From contig CAZXTL010000014.1 in NCBI GenBank assembly GCA_964643725.1, positions 1 to 47,434 on the forward strand: 47,434 bases of DNA, given 5' to 3'. Made by a program: the position numbers and the translations under genes. Shown here piece by piece: positions 24,430-32,398 of the stretch (positions within the stretch are counted from its first letter, which is position 1; each line of letters begins with the position of its first letter). A model generated the notes under the pieces. That model saw nothing but the letters and a program-made list of their open reading frames with translations, did not search any database and had not been told where the DNA came from. The stretch is from DYQY01 sp964643725 (GTDB taxonomy: Bacteria > Margulisbacteria > Riflemargulisbacteria > GWF2-35-9 > DYQY01).

Positions 24430-25000
24430 ATTGTTCTTTATGGAAATTGTCTCGGTATCTACTTAGAAACTCCTCTATAATATATTCCATAGAAGGTGAA
24501 ATTTGAGAAATAATCTCTGCAAAACGTTTTACAGCAAAAGTAAAACAAAAGGCTCTTGAGTCTAAATTTAGTTCAAATATATTTTCAAGAAAATTCATTA
24601 TATGGATGTTATTTAAAATATTTGGATTATTTACTATTTTTGATAGAAGAACGTGTAGTTCAAATATAGCAGTGTGATTATCTGATAAATATAGTGGCTT
24701 ATACTCTCTGCCTGGAAGGTCCCTTTGTATGCTTAACATTAATTGTGTAATTTGAGCACTAGAAGGGGAAGAAGATTTAAGCAATTGCTCAGAAAATAAT
24801 ATTTTACTTCTTAGTTCTTGCATTTTATTAAGTGTATTTGGCGTATCAGTATATGTTTTAGATTCTCTAATAATTTGCTGTCGAAGCACTTCAGGTGCTT
24901 TTTCAGATATATATTCTTGAATAAAGGAGGTGTCTGGGACAGAATCTACATATATCCATAAATTAAGGTTAATTTTAAATCCAACAATTTTACAATTCAT
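24413..25000 (-). CDS. Unknown protein, 195 aa
   Basis: Third gene of the minus-strand pdxA-ksgA group, 47 bp after ksgA and with its own TATAAT at 25020-25025. The 195 residues begin with a strand-rich segment (CKIVGFKINLNLWIYVD, then IQEYISEKAP) and continue mostly helical; no membrane helix, signal or catalytic motif is seen. It overlaps the opposing 24109 gene by 17 bp at the 3' ends. Family not recognised. Confidence 0.6.
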   Translation of the reverse strand: MNCKIVGFKINLNLWIYVDSVPDTSFIQEYISEKAPEVLRQQIIRESKTYTDTPNTLNKMQELRSKILFSEQLLKSSSPSSAQITQLMLSIQRDLPGREYKPLYLSDNHTAIFELHVLLSKIVNNPNILNNIHIMNFLENIFELNLDSRAFCFTFAVKRFAEIISQISPSMEYIIEEFLSRYRDNFHKEQFKQIY

Positions 25001-25019
25001 GTATATTTATCGAAGAAAC

Positions 25020-25025
25020 ATTATA
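25020..25025 (-). promoter_or_regulatory. Possible -10 box of the 24413 gene
   Basis: TATAAT on the minus strand 19 nt before the ATG at 25000, in the gap after ksgA. -35 not clear. Confidence 0.35.
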
Positions 25026-25047
25026 ATAGTTTCAGATAATTTAGAGG

Positions 25048-25827
25048 TTATTTTAAATTATTTGATAGATTAATGAAATTTTCAACTGATAATTGTTGTC
25101 CTCTGATGTTTTCTTGAATCTGTAATTTTTCAAAGACTTGAAGTATTTCTTCCTTTTTGAATTTAATATAGGGACCTTTTACGAGACAGTTTAAAAGTGT
25201 TTTTCGTTTACCCCAGAAGGAGTTCTTTACAATTTTGTTATATACAGCAATGTCTTTAATTGTGGAGGTAAACTCATTAGTAGGGATGAGTTCAATATAA
25301 CTAGAATCAACTTTTGGTTGAGGTACAAAACAGGTGGCTGGGATATTAAATAGGCGAGTACATTTTGCTCTGGTTTGACAGAAGATGGAGAAAGAACTGT
25401 AATCCTTAGTGCCATTTTTCGCTATAACTCTATCTGCCATTTCTTTTTGTATAAGAAAATATATGCTATGTATATTTGCCATGGAAAGACATTTTGCAAT
25501 AATGGGGCTAGTAATGTTATAAGGGATATTGGCAACTATTATATATGGTTTTGAGAAATTTAGTTCAGCAGTCAAGAAATCTTGTAATAGTAGTGTTAGG
25601 TTCTCAAATCCTTGAAGTCTTTCTTTTGCTTCATTAAAAGCCATTTCATCAATCTCATAACTGATAATCTGTTCTTGGGTGTGGCTTATAAGTTCAATTG
25701 TTAGGTTACCGTTTCCAGTTCCTATTTCTAGTATAGGATAATTGCTCGGCACATTGCGTAAAAGTTTTTTTATAATATTTTTGTCAGTCAGGAAGTTCTG
25801 ACCTAATGACTTTTTGAATCTATCCAT
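25048..25827 (-). CDS. ksgA: 16S rRNA (adenine1518/1519-N6)-dimethyltransferase
   Basis: Dimethylates two adjacent adenines near the 3' end of 16S rRNA. It starts at the ATG giving MDRFKKSLGQNFLTD, the conserved KsgA N-terminus; a TTG four codons earlier is less likely. EIGTGNGNLT is SAM motif I and VANIPYNITSPI is the catalytic NxPY motif. 259 residues. The ATG overlaps the pdxA stop by 8 bp. pdxA-ksgA pairing is widespread. Confidence 0.96.
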   Translation of the reverse strand: MDRFKKSLGQNFLTDKNIIKKLLRNVPSNYPILEIGTGNGNLTIELISHTQEQIISYEIDEMAFNEAKERLQGFENLTLLLQDFLTAELNFSKPYIIVANIPYNITSPIIAKCLSMANIHSIYFLIQKEMADRVIAKNGTKDYSSFSIFCQTRAKCTRLFNIPATCFVPQPKVDSSYIELIPTNEFTSTIKDIAVYNKIVKNSFWGKRKTLLNCLVKGPYIKFKKEEILQVFEKLQIQENIRGQQLSVENFINLSNNLK

Positions 25828-26821
25828 GTTTATTGCCAAGCTTCATAGCCAAGAGTATAGCATTTTTCATGCTGTTATGGTTTGCAATGTTTTTGCCAGC
25901 TATTTCAAAAGCTGTCCCATGGTCTGGAGATGTTCTTATAAAGGGTAGCCCTAAGGTGATATTGACTGCATCATGGAAATGAATAAGCTTTAATGGGCCA
26001 AGCGCTTGGTCGTGATACATACTGATAATCATATCAATTTTTTTGTCATGATAAGCATTATAAAAAAGTGTGTCTGCTGGAAAAGGGCCAATTGCGTTAA
26101 TCCCGAGTTTTTGTGCTTGAAGAATTGCTGGTTTAATAATATGTATTTCTTCATCACCAAGTAATCCTTCTTCTCCTGCATGAGGATTAAGCCCACAAAC
26201 AGCGATATTTGGTTTATTTATCCCAAGTTGTTTAAGAAAAGAATCGGAAAGAATTATTTTATCTAATATTTTCTCTGTGGATAGATTTGTGGATATCTTG
26301 TTAATAGGAATATGAGTAGTTACTAATGTTACTTTTAAATCATCAGTATAAAATGCCATAGCAAATTTATTAGTATTGCATTTTTCTGCAAGAAACTCTG
26401 TATGTCCTTTAGCCCTAACGCCGGCTTTAGCCCATGCTTCCTTACATATAGGGGCTGTTACTATTGCAGATACTAGATTGTTTAGAGCAAGTTGGATTGC
26501 TGTTTCTACAAAGGTATAAGACCATTTCCCAGAAATTGTGGATAACTTGCCTTTTTCAATGTGGATAAGTTCATCGTTAGTATTATCAAGGATAGTTATT
26601 TTAGTGTCTTTTGTGTATTGGTCAAAATTTTTGATAGTGTTTATGTCAGTAATTGAAATATTACTATTATTTTTCAATTCATTTTTAATGATATTTTCTG
26701 GTCCAATAATTAGGAAATTATAGCTTGAATCCCTTATGTTAGGCTCATTTAGTGCTTTAGATATTACCTCTATTCCAATGCCTGAAATGTCACCACAAGT
26801 TATAGCTATTAAATTGTTCAT
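25820..26821 (-). CDS. pdxA: 4-hydroxythreonine-4-phosphate dehydrogenase
   Basis: Step of the DXP-dependent pyridoxal 5'-phosphate pathway. 333 residues. The N-terminus ITCGDISGIGIEV, AKGHTEFLAE with a metal-binding His, MISMYHDQALGPLK, and RTSPDHGTAFEIAGK are the family's metal and substrate motifs. No Shine-Dalgarno; a -10 box (TAAAAT) ends 6 nt before the ATG. Divergent from pyrB, with only 46 bp between the two start codons. Confidence 0.96.
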   Translation of the reverse strand: MNNLIAITCGDISGIGIEVISKALNEPNIRDSSYNFLIIGPENIIKNELKNNSNISITDINTIKNFDQYTKDTKITILDNTNDELIHIEKGKLSTISGKWSYTFVETAIQLALNNLVSAIVTAPICKEAWAKAGVRAKGHTEFLAEKCNTNKFAMAFYTDDLKVTLVTTHIPINKISTNLSTEKILDKIILSDSFLKQLGINKPNIAVCGLNPHAGEEGLLGDEEIHIIKPAILQAQKLGINAIGPFPADTLFYNAYHDKKIDMIISMYHDQALGPLKLIHFHDAVNITLGLPFIRTSPDHGTAFEIAGKNIANHNSMKNAILLAMKLGNKHG

Positions 26822-26827
26822 ATGCTT

Positions 26828-26833
26828 ATTTTA
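26828..26833 (-). promoter_or_regulatory. -10 box for leaderless pdxA
   Basis: TAAAAT on the minus strand, six bases before the pdxA ATG. It overlaps the -35 of the pyrB promoter (26830-26835), so the two promoters should compete for polymerase. Confidence 0.5.
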
Positions 26834-26858
26834 CAACCAATAATTTTTAGAGTATACT
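26830..26858 (+). promoter_or_regulatory. pyrB promoter
   Basis: TTTACA at 26830-26835, an exact 17-bp spacer and TATACT at 26853-26858. The predicted start (26864-26868) falls at or just before the GTG start codon. No attenuator-like leader is possible in this arrangement. Confidence 0.65.
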
Positions 26859-26867
26859 ATAGCTTTA

Positions 26868-27794
26868 GTGTTTGAACATAATAACTTACTAGGTCTTAAA
26901 TATCTTACAGCTTCAGAGATCAAGGAGATTCTTGATCAAGCTACCTTTTTTAAACAATTATTCAATCGTCCCGTAAAACAAGTCCCTACATTAAAGAATA
27001 AAACTTTAGTTTCATTATTTTATGAAAATAGCACAAGAACTAAAGGTAGTTTTGATATGGCTATAAAGATGTTAGGTGCTGGTTCCTTAAATTTTGCTGT
27101 AAGTAATAGCAGTATAAGCAAAGGCGAGACCATGGTAGATACAGTAAAAAACCTAGCCTCAATGGGTGTTGATGGTATTATTGTTCGACATTCAATGGCA
27201 GGAGTTCCAGAACTAATTGCAAATAATGTTAACATTCCTGTTATTAATGCTGGAGATGGATTTAATGAGCATCCAACCCAAGCACTTCTTGATATGTTTA
27301 CAATGATTGAGCAAAAAGGTTATATCGAAGGAAAAAAAGTAGCAATTATTGGGGATATAAAACATAGCAGAGTTGTTAGGTCTAATATTTGGGGACTATC
27401 AAAACTTGGTGCAGAAGTTACTGTTTGTGGTCCAGCTTCTTTGATTCCTTATGGTATTGAACAAATGGGTTGTAGGGTTGTGCATAAAGTAGAAGATGCT
27501 ATTAAAGATGCGGATTTTATTAATGTGCTAAGGGTTCAGTTTGAAAGACAACGTGGCAATTTCTTCCCTTCAGCTAGAGAATATTATCATGAGTATGGGA
27601 TAACTCCTGCAAGAGTTAAACGAGCAAAAGAAGATGTTCTTATTATGCACCCAGGACCGATGAATAGGGGAGTTGAAATAAGTACAGAGGTAGCAGATGG
27701 TCCTTATAATATCATTTTAGAACAAGTACGTAACGGAGTTGCGGTAAGGATGGCAGTATTATATTTATTATTAGCAAGGAGAAATGAGCTATGA
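26868..27794 (+). CDS. pyrB: Aspartate carbamoyltransferase catalytic subunit
   Basis: Joins carbamoyl phosphate and aspartate, the second step of pyrimidine synthesis. 308 residues from GTG. It has the carbamoyl-phosphate motif STRTKGSFD (about 52-60), GDGFNEHPTQALLD, and the C-terminal MHPGPMNRGVEI. The operon continues pyrC-carA-xseA. No Shine-Dalgarno; the start codon lies at the predicted transcription start. No pyrI is adjacent. Confidence 0.97.
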   Translation: MFEHNNLLGLKYLTASEIKEILDQATFFKQLFNRPVKQVPTLKNKTLVSLFYENSTRTKGSFDMAIKMLGAGSLNFAVSNSSISKGETMVDTVKNLASMGVDGIIVRHSMAGVPELIANNVNIPVINAGDGFNEHPTQALLDMFTMIEQKGYIEGKKVAIIGDIKHSRVVRSNIWGLSKLGAEVTVCGPASLIPYGIEQMGCRVVHKVEDAIKDADFINVLRVQFERQRGNFFPSAREYYHEYGITPARVKRAKEDVLIMHPGPMNRGVEISTEVADGPYNIILEQVRNGVAVRMAVLYLLLARRNEL

Positions 27795-29068
27795 GTATAC
27801 TTTTAAAGAACGCAACTATTGTTAACAGTGACCTTGTAGAGCAGAAAGATATTTATATCGATAAAGGGCGTATTACAAAAATGTCGCAAAATATTGAGGA
27901 TTCTGCAGATATAGTTTATGACCTAAAAGGTAAATATGTTTTCCCGGGATTTATTGATTTGCATGTTCATTTAAGAGAGCCAGGTCATGAAGAAAAGGAA
28001 ACTCTTTCAACAGGATTAAAAGCTGCAGTTTGTGGCGGATACACAGCTGTTTGTCCTATGCCAAATACAGATCCAGTTATAGATAATAAGTTTTTAATTA
28101 AGTTTCTGAAAGATAGAGCATGGGAGCTAAATTTGGCTAAACTTTATCCTACAGGGAGTATAACTAAAGGATTGCTAGGACAAGAAATAAGTGAGTATGC
28201 CTCTATGATTAGAAACGGGGCTGTTGCATTTACTGATGATGGGTTGCCTGTTACTAATATGTCTACATTAAGAAGAGCTTTAGAATATTTAAGTATTTAC
28301 GATAAACCTCTTTTTTTACATTGTGAAGATAAGGATCTTGCTGATGGAGGATCTATGAACGAGGGTTTTATTTCTACTAAGATAGGATTACCTGGAATTC
28401 ATAGTGCTTCAGAAGAAGTTGGGATAGCTCAAGTGATTGAAGTAGCTAAATATTTCGGAAGAGTTCACATAGCCCATGTAAGCACAAAAGGCTCAGTTGA
28501 TATTATAAGATTTGCCAAACAACGAGGAATTAAGGTTACAGCTGAAACAGCTCCTCACTATTTTGTACTTACTGAGGAGAAAGTTGAAGGATACGATACT
28601 AATGCTAAAATGAACCCTCCATTAAGGACAGAAGAAGACAGAAAAGCAATTATTGAAGGCTTAAGGGATGGAACTATTGATGCTATTGCCACAGATCATG
28701 CTCCACATACTGCAGATGATAAAAATAAAGAGTTTAATTTAGCTTCTTTTGGAATTATTGGTCTTGAGACTTCCATTATGATGATTATGAAAATTTTATA
28801 TCACGAGGAAGGTTTCTCTCTGGAAAAAATATGTTCATTGTGCTCAACAAATCCAGCTAAAATAATAGATGTCAGTTCAGGTAAGATAGCTAAAGGTGAA
28901 GTAGCTGATTTTACTGTAATCGATTCTGAGCAAGATTGGACAGTTTCTGAGAAAATGTTTAATTCAAAAAGCAAGAACTCTCCTTTTATAGGTTTTTCAG
29001 GTAAAGGAAGAGCAGTTATGACAATAGTTGATGGAAAAGTTGTTTGGAAGGAGAAAAGCATTGGTTAA
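27791..29068 (+). CDS. pyrC: Dihydroorotase
   Basis: Cyclises carbamoyl aspartate to dihydroorotate. 425 residues, class I type. It has the metal-binding DLHVHLREPGHE (about 57-68), FLHCEDK, HIAHVSTKG, TAETAPHYF, and the catalytic Asp in AIATDHAPH. Its ATG overlaps the pyrB stop (ATGA), with AAGGAG upstream inside pyrB. Confidence 0.96.
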   Translation: MSILLKNATIVNSDLVEQKDIYIDKGRITKMSQNIEDSADIVYDLKGKYVFPGFIDLHVHLREPGHEEKETLSTGLKAAVCGGYTAVCPMPNTDPVIDNKFLIKFLKDRAWELNLAKLYPTGSITKGLLGQEISEYASMIRNGAVAFTDDGLPVTNMSTLRRALEYLSIYDKPLFLHCEDKDLADGGSMNEGFISTKIGLPGIHSASEEVGIAQVIEVAKYFGRVHIAHVSTKGSVDIIRFAKQRGIKVTAETAPHYFVLTEEKVEGYDTNAKMNPPLRTEEDRKAIIEGLRDGTIDAIATDHAPHTADDKNKEFNLASFGIIGLETSIMMIMKILYHEEGFSLEKICSLCSTNPAKIIDVSSGKIAKGEVADFTVIDSEQDWTVSEKMFNSKSKNSPFIGFSGKGRAVMTIVDGKVVWKEKSIG

Positions 29069-30182
29069 GGCGATATTGGTATTAGAGGATGGCAGATACT
29101 TTGTTGGTGAAAATTTTGGAGCTGAAGGGGAAGTAATAGGAGAGGTAGTATTTAATACTAGTATGTCTGGTTATCAGGAGATTCTTACCGATCCTTCGTA
29201 TAAATATCAAATAGTAACTATGACCTATTCCATGATAGGTAATTATGGTGTAAATGAAGAAGATACTGAGTCAGAGAAGGTACAAGTAAGTGGATTTATT
29301 GTAAAGGAATATAGTAAGACTTATTCCAATTTTAGGGCAACTTCCTCTTTGGGTGAATATTTAAAGAAGAATAAAATAATTGCTATTGAGGGTATAGACA
29401 CTAGGTCTTTGACAAAACATTTAAGAGATAAAGGTTCTAAGATGGGTATTATTTCTACTACTGAGTTTGATGTAGCTGTTTTAATTGCAAAAATTAAGGC
29501 AGTGCCTGGTATGGAGGGAATGGACCTTGTAAAAGATGTTACAACAAAGAAGGTATATACTTATACAGAGACAAGCATGAAGGAATATATCCCTTTTTGT
29601 AATACTGAAGCTAAGGATAATTTTCATGTTGTTGCTTATGATTTTGGAATAAAGACTAACATTTTGAGAAAGCTCGTTGATAGAGGTTGTAAAGTAACAG
29701 TAGTGCCTGCAACTTTGCCTTACAAGGAACTAGTAGATACTTATTCCCCAGATGGTGTTTTTCTTTCTAATGGTCCAGGTGACCCATCTGCTGTGAGTTA
29801 TGCCATAGAGAATGTTAAGGGGTTACTTAAGGCGGATATACCTTTGTTTGGTATTTGTTTAGGTCATCAGTTGTTAGGATTAGCTTTAGGTGCTGAAACG
29901 TATAAACTTAAATTTGGTCATAGAGGTGGTAATCAGCCTGTAAAGTATTTCAAGAATGGTAAGACAGAAATATCTTCCCAAAATCATGGCTTTGCTGTAA
30001 AAACTGAAACTATGCCTAAGAATTCTGAAGTAACTCATCTTAATTTAAATGATCAGACTGTCGAAGGAATTAGAGTAAAAGGGAAGCCAATATTTTCTGT
30101 GCAGTATCACCCAGAAGCTTCTCCTGGTCCGCATGATAGTGATTATTTATTTGATGAATTTATCGAATCAATGAGAAAGTAG
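29061..30182 (+). CDS. carA: Carbamoyl-phosphate synthase small subunit
   Basis: Glutamine amidotransferase subunit that feeds ammonia to CarB. I choose TTG at 29061: GGAAGGAG is 7-8 nt upstream and the protein then starts (M)VKAILVLEDG, the family N-terminus; overlap with pyrC is 8 bp. 373 residues. Class I GATase triad: Cys in FGICLGHQLLG, His and Glu in QYHPEASPGP. SNGPGDPSA is also conserved. carB is not in the window. Its stop overlaps the GTG of xseA. Confidence 0.96.
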   Translation: MVKAILVLEDGRYFVGENFGAEGEVIGEVVFNTSMSGYQEILTDPSYKYQIVTMTYSMIGNYGVNEEDTESEKVQVSGFIVKEYSKTYSNFRATSSLGEYLKKNKIIAIEGIDTRSLTKHLRDKGSKMGIISTTEFDVAVLIAKIKAVPGMEGMDLVKDVTTKKVYTYTETSMKEYIPFCNTEAKDNFHVVAYDFGIKTNILRKLVDRGCKVTVVPATLPYKELVDTYSPDGVFLSNGPGDPSAVSYAIENVKGLLKADIPLFGICLGHQLLGLALGAETYKLKFGHRGGNQPVKYFKNGKTEISSQNHGFAVKTETMPKNSEVTHLNLNDQTVEGIRVKGKPIFSVQYHPEASPGPHDSDYLFDEFIESMRK

Positions 30183-31291
30183 TGAACTTTCTTACTGTAA
30201 CAGAACTTACTAGATATTTAAAAGAGTTAATTAAAGTAGACCCTATATTAGACGATGTCTGGGTTAAAGGGGAAGTATCCAATTTTAAAGAATATAAAAT
30301 GGGGAAACAGCTTTATTTTACTTTAAAAGACAATGAAGCTCAGATAAGTTGTGTAATGTTTCAGACTTCTGTACTAAATTTTAAGTTAGAAGAAAATATG
30401 CAGATTTTAGCTCGTGGTAAAGTAGCTGTATATGATAAAAGGGGCACATATTCATTACATATTAAATATTTGGAACCATCTGGAATAGGGGCGCTTGCGA
30501 TTGCTTTTGAGCAGTTAAAAAGAAAACTTGAATCAGAAGGACTTTTTCAGTCTGAGTATAAGAAATCTATTCCTAAATTTCCGAAAAAAGTTGCGATTTT
30601 ATCGTCACCTAGTGGCGCTGCTTTATTCGATGTAATTTCAACTATTAGGTCTAGGAATCGTGCAGTCGAGATTGTTATTGTGCCTACTGTGGTTCAAGGT
30701 GACAAAGCAGGTGAAAGTATTGCTAAGAATATTAAAATAACAGACGAGTTTTGTGGGGCTGAGGTGATGATTCTTGCTAGGGGAGGCGGGAGTATTGAAG
30801 AGTTATGGGGCTTTAACGAAGAAGTAGTAGCTAGAGCGATTTTTGCCTGCAAAACACCTATTATTAGTGCTGTAGGTCATGAGGTAGATTATACGATATC
30901 TGATTTCGTAGCAGATGCCAGAGCTGCAACACCTACTGCTGCTGGAGTAATGGTTTCATTGCCTAGAGAAGAATTTTTGCAGAATTTAATTAATTTAAAG
31001 AGCAGATTTAAGCAATTACTATTAAACAAAGTACAAGATAAGCAAATGGATTTAGCCGAGCTTAATTTTTCTTTAGAACAAAGGATTAAGGATGTTTTTG
31101 TATTCAAAAAGCAACAAGTTGAACTCTTGTCTGCAAAATTAAAAGCATTAGATCCTTCTGCTTATTCAAAAAGAGGATTTGCTATAGTAAGGAAAGCAGG
31201 AAAGATTGTCAGTTCCGCTAGTCAATTAAGTCTCGGTGACAAAGTTGTACTTAGTTATTTGGATGGAAATAGAGAAGCTACAGTAATATAA
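30182..31291 (+). CDS. xseA: Exodeoxyribonuclease VII large subunit
   Basis: Degrades single-stranded DNA bidirectionally with XseB. 369 residues from GTG. N-terminal OB-fold (TRYLKELIKVDPILDDVWVKGEVSNFK), then the catalytic region ARGGGSIEELWGFNEE (about 197-212) with AVGHEVDYTISDFVAD. The coiled C-terminal part is shorter than in E. coli (456 aa). Last gene of the pyrimidine operon, coupled to carA through TAGTG. No xseB follows. Confidence 0.95.
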   Translation: MNFLTVTELTRYLKELIKVDPILDDVWVKGEVSNFKEYKMGKQLYFTLKDNEAQISCVMFQTSVLNFKLEENMQILARGKVAVYDKRGTYSLHIKYLEPSGIGALAIAFEQLKRKLESEGLFQSEYKKSIPKFPKKVAILSSPSGAALFDVISTIRSRNRAVEIVIVPTVVQGDKAGESIAKNIKITDEFCGAEVMILARGGGSIEELWGFNEEVVARAIFACKTPIISAVGHEVDYTISDFVADARAATPTAAGVMVSLPREEFLQNLINLKSRFKQLLLNKVQDKQMDLAELNFSLEQRIKDVFVFKKQQVELLSAKLKALDPSAYSKRGFAIVRKAGKIVSSASQLSLGDKVVLSYLDGNREATVI

Positions 31292-31396
31292 TATTATATT
31301 AAAAAAATACGATACTTTTTTTATTAGTTTAGTGGGAATTCGCAAATCTTGTGACGATACCTTTACGAGAATTAATCTAAGAAGGAGTGATATATT

Positions 31397-32278
31397 ATGG
31401 GTGGAAGTGTAGTATTTAATCCAAGTTCAACAGGAAGAATAGGTAGATATAACCAGGAGGAAATTAAAGCAGTACTGACTAGTATAGATGCTGTCTCGAA
31501 TGGTGGTAATGGTAATGGTATCGTTGAACAATCTGAAATATCTAATCTTAATACTAGCGTTAACCCTGTTGAAAGTGCACATTTATTATCAGCCATGCAA
31601 TCATTCATTAGCACAGTTAAACCAGCTAAATTAGATGATACTATTGATCCTAGCGATGGTCGTACAGATGTTCAAAAAATAGAGCTTCTTATGGAAATTG
31701 CAGCTAATAAGTTAACAAGGTATATTCCAACTGATATTACGGTTACAGGCAAATTCACTCTTCCTGGTAACCCTATTGTTATTGTTAATACTCCATTTGC
31801 TGAACAATTCCCTGCAAACGATGCAACAAGAAAACCTGTATTAGAAATTTCTTATGACAGTGGGCAATCCATTGTTGATTCTTTTGATATACAAAAAGTA
31901 GATCCTGCAATTTATGATATTCAATTAAATAGTGAGCAAGAAGCCGTTGTTTTACTAGATCCTGTATTTATTAATTATATAAATAATCAATCTGTTACAA
32001 ACAAGACAGAAAATATCATTAAAGGTATTGTTAGACCTGGAAATAATGTGATTCTATCTGGCGATAAAGCTAGGCTTCCTTTTGATTATAAAGTTCTAAG
32101 TTCAAATGATTTATCACATTGGTTACTACGTAATGACGTTACTAGAGCAGATCAAGGTCACTCTTTTAATATTACTCTTCCAGTAACTGATCCAGTAAAG
32201 GAGTTTTATAAGATTTCTTTCAATAAGCCTGAAGCTAATAATATTATATTTGGAGCTAAGTTAGAAAAAATACGTTAA
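31397..32278 (+). CDS. Unknown protein, 293 aa, Gly/Asn-rich calcium-loop-like N-terminus
   Basis: AAGAAGGAG precedes the ATG. The product has no Sec signal (MGGSVVFNPSSTGRIG). Near residues 37-53 a Gly/Asn stretch (SNGGNGNGIVEQSEIS) resembles a degenerate EF-hand/dockerin-like loop. Residues ~110-293 look beta-rich (VTGKFTLPGNPIVIV; VVLLDPVFINYI). Family not recognised. The upstream sequence shares a GGGAATT-14 nt-CGATA pattern with the secreted-protein gene at 38673. The lack of a signal peptide is odd next to three exported genes. Confidence 0.65.
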   Translation: MGGSVVFNPSSTGRIGRYNQEEIKAVLTSIDAVSNGGNGNGIVEQSEISNLNTSVNPVESAHLLSAMQSFISTVKPAKLDDTIDPSDGRTDVQKIELLMEIAANKLTRYIPTDITVTGKFTLPGNPIVIVNTPFAEQFPANDATRKPVLEISYDSGQSIVDSFDIQKVDPAIYDIQLNSEQEAVVLLDPVFINYINNQSVTNKTENIIKGIVRPGNNVILSGDKARLPFDYKVLSSNDLSHWLLRNDVTRADQGHSFNITLPVTDPVKEFYKISFNKPEANNIIFGAKLEKIR

Positions 32279-32359
32279 ATATTAAAGATTAATAATTTTA
32301 GGTACATGTTTTTGTTTTGATGGTGGTATATATTGTTATGGATGATTTTAAGTAGGTAG

Positions 32360-32365
32360 TATAAT
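32360..32365 (+). promoter_or_regulatory. Possible -10 box of the 32399 gene
   Basis: TATAAT 34 bp before the start of the giant repeat protein; no convincing -35 at 16-18 bp. Confidence 0.4.
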
Positions 32366-32398
32366 TTAGAACGAGTCGTAAACGAAGGGAGTAAATGA

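Noticed and set aside
31292..31330. Terminator after xseA (A-run, short TA/TA stem, T-run)
   Set aside because: The stem is only A-T pairs around TACGATA with mismatches; too weak to call.
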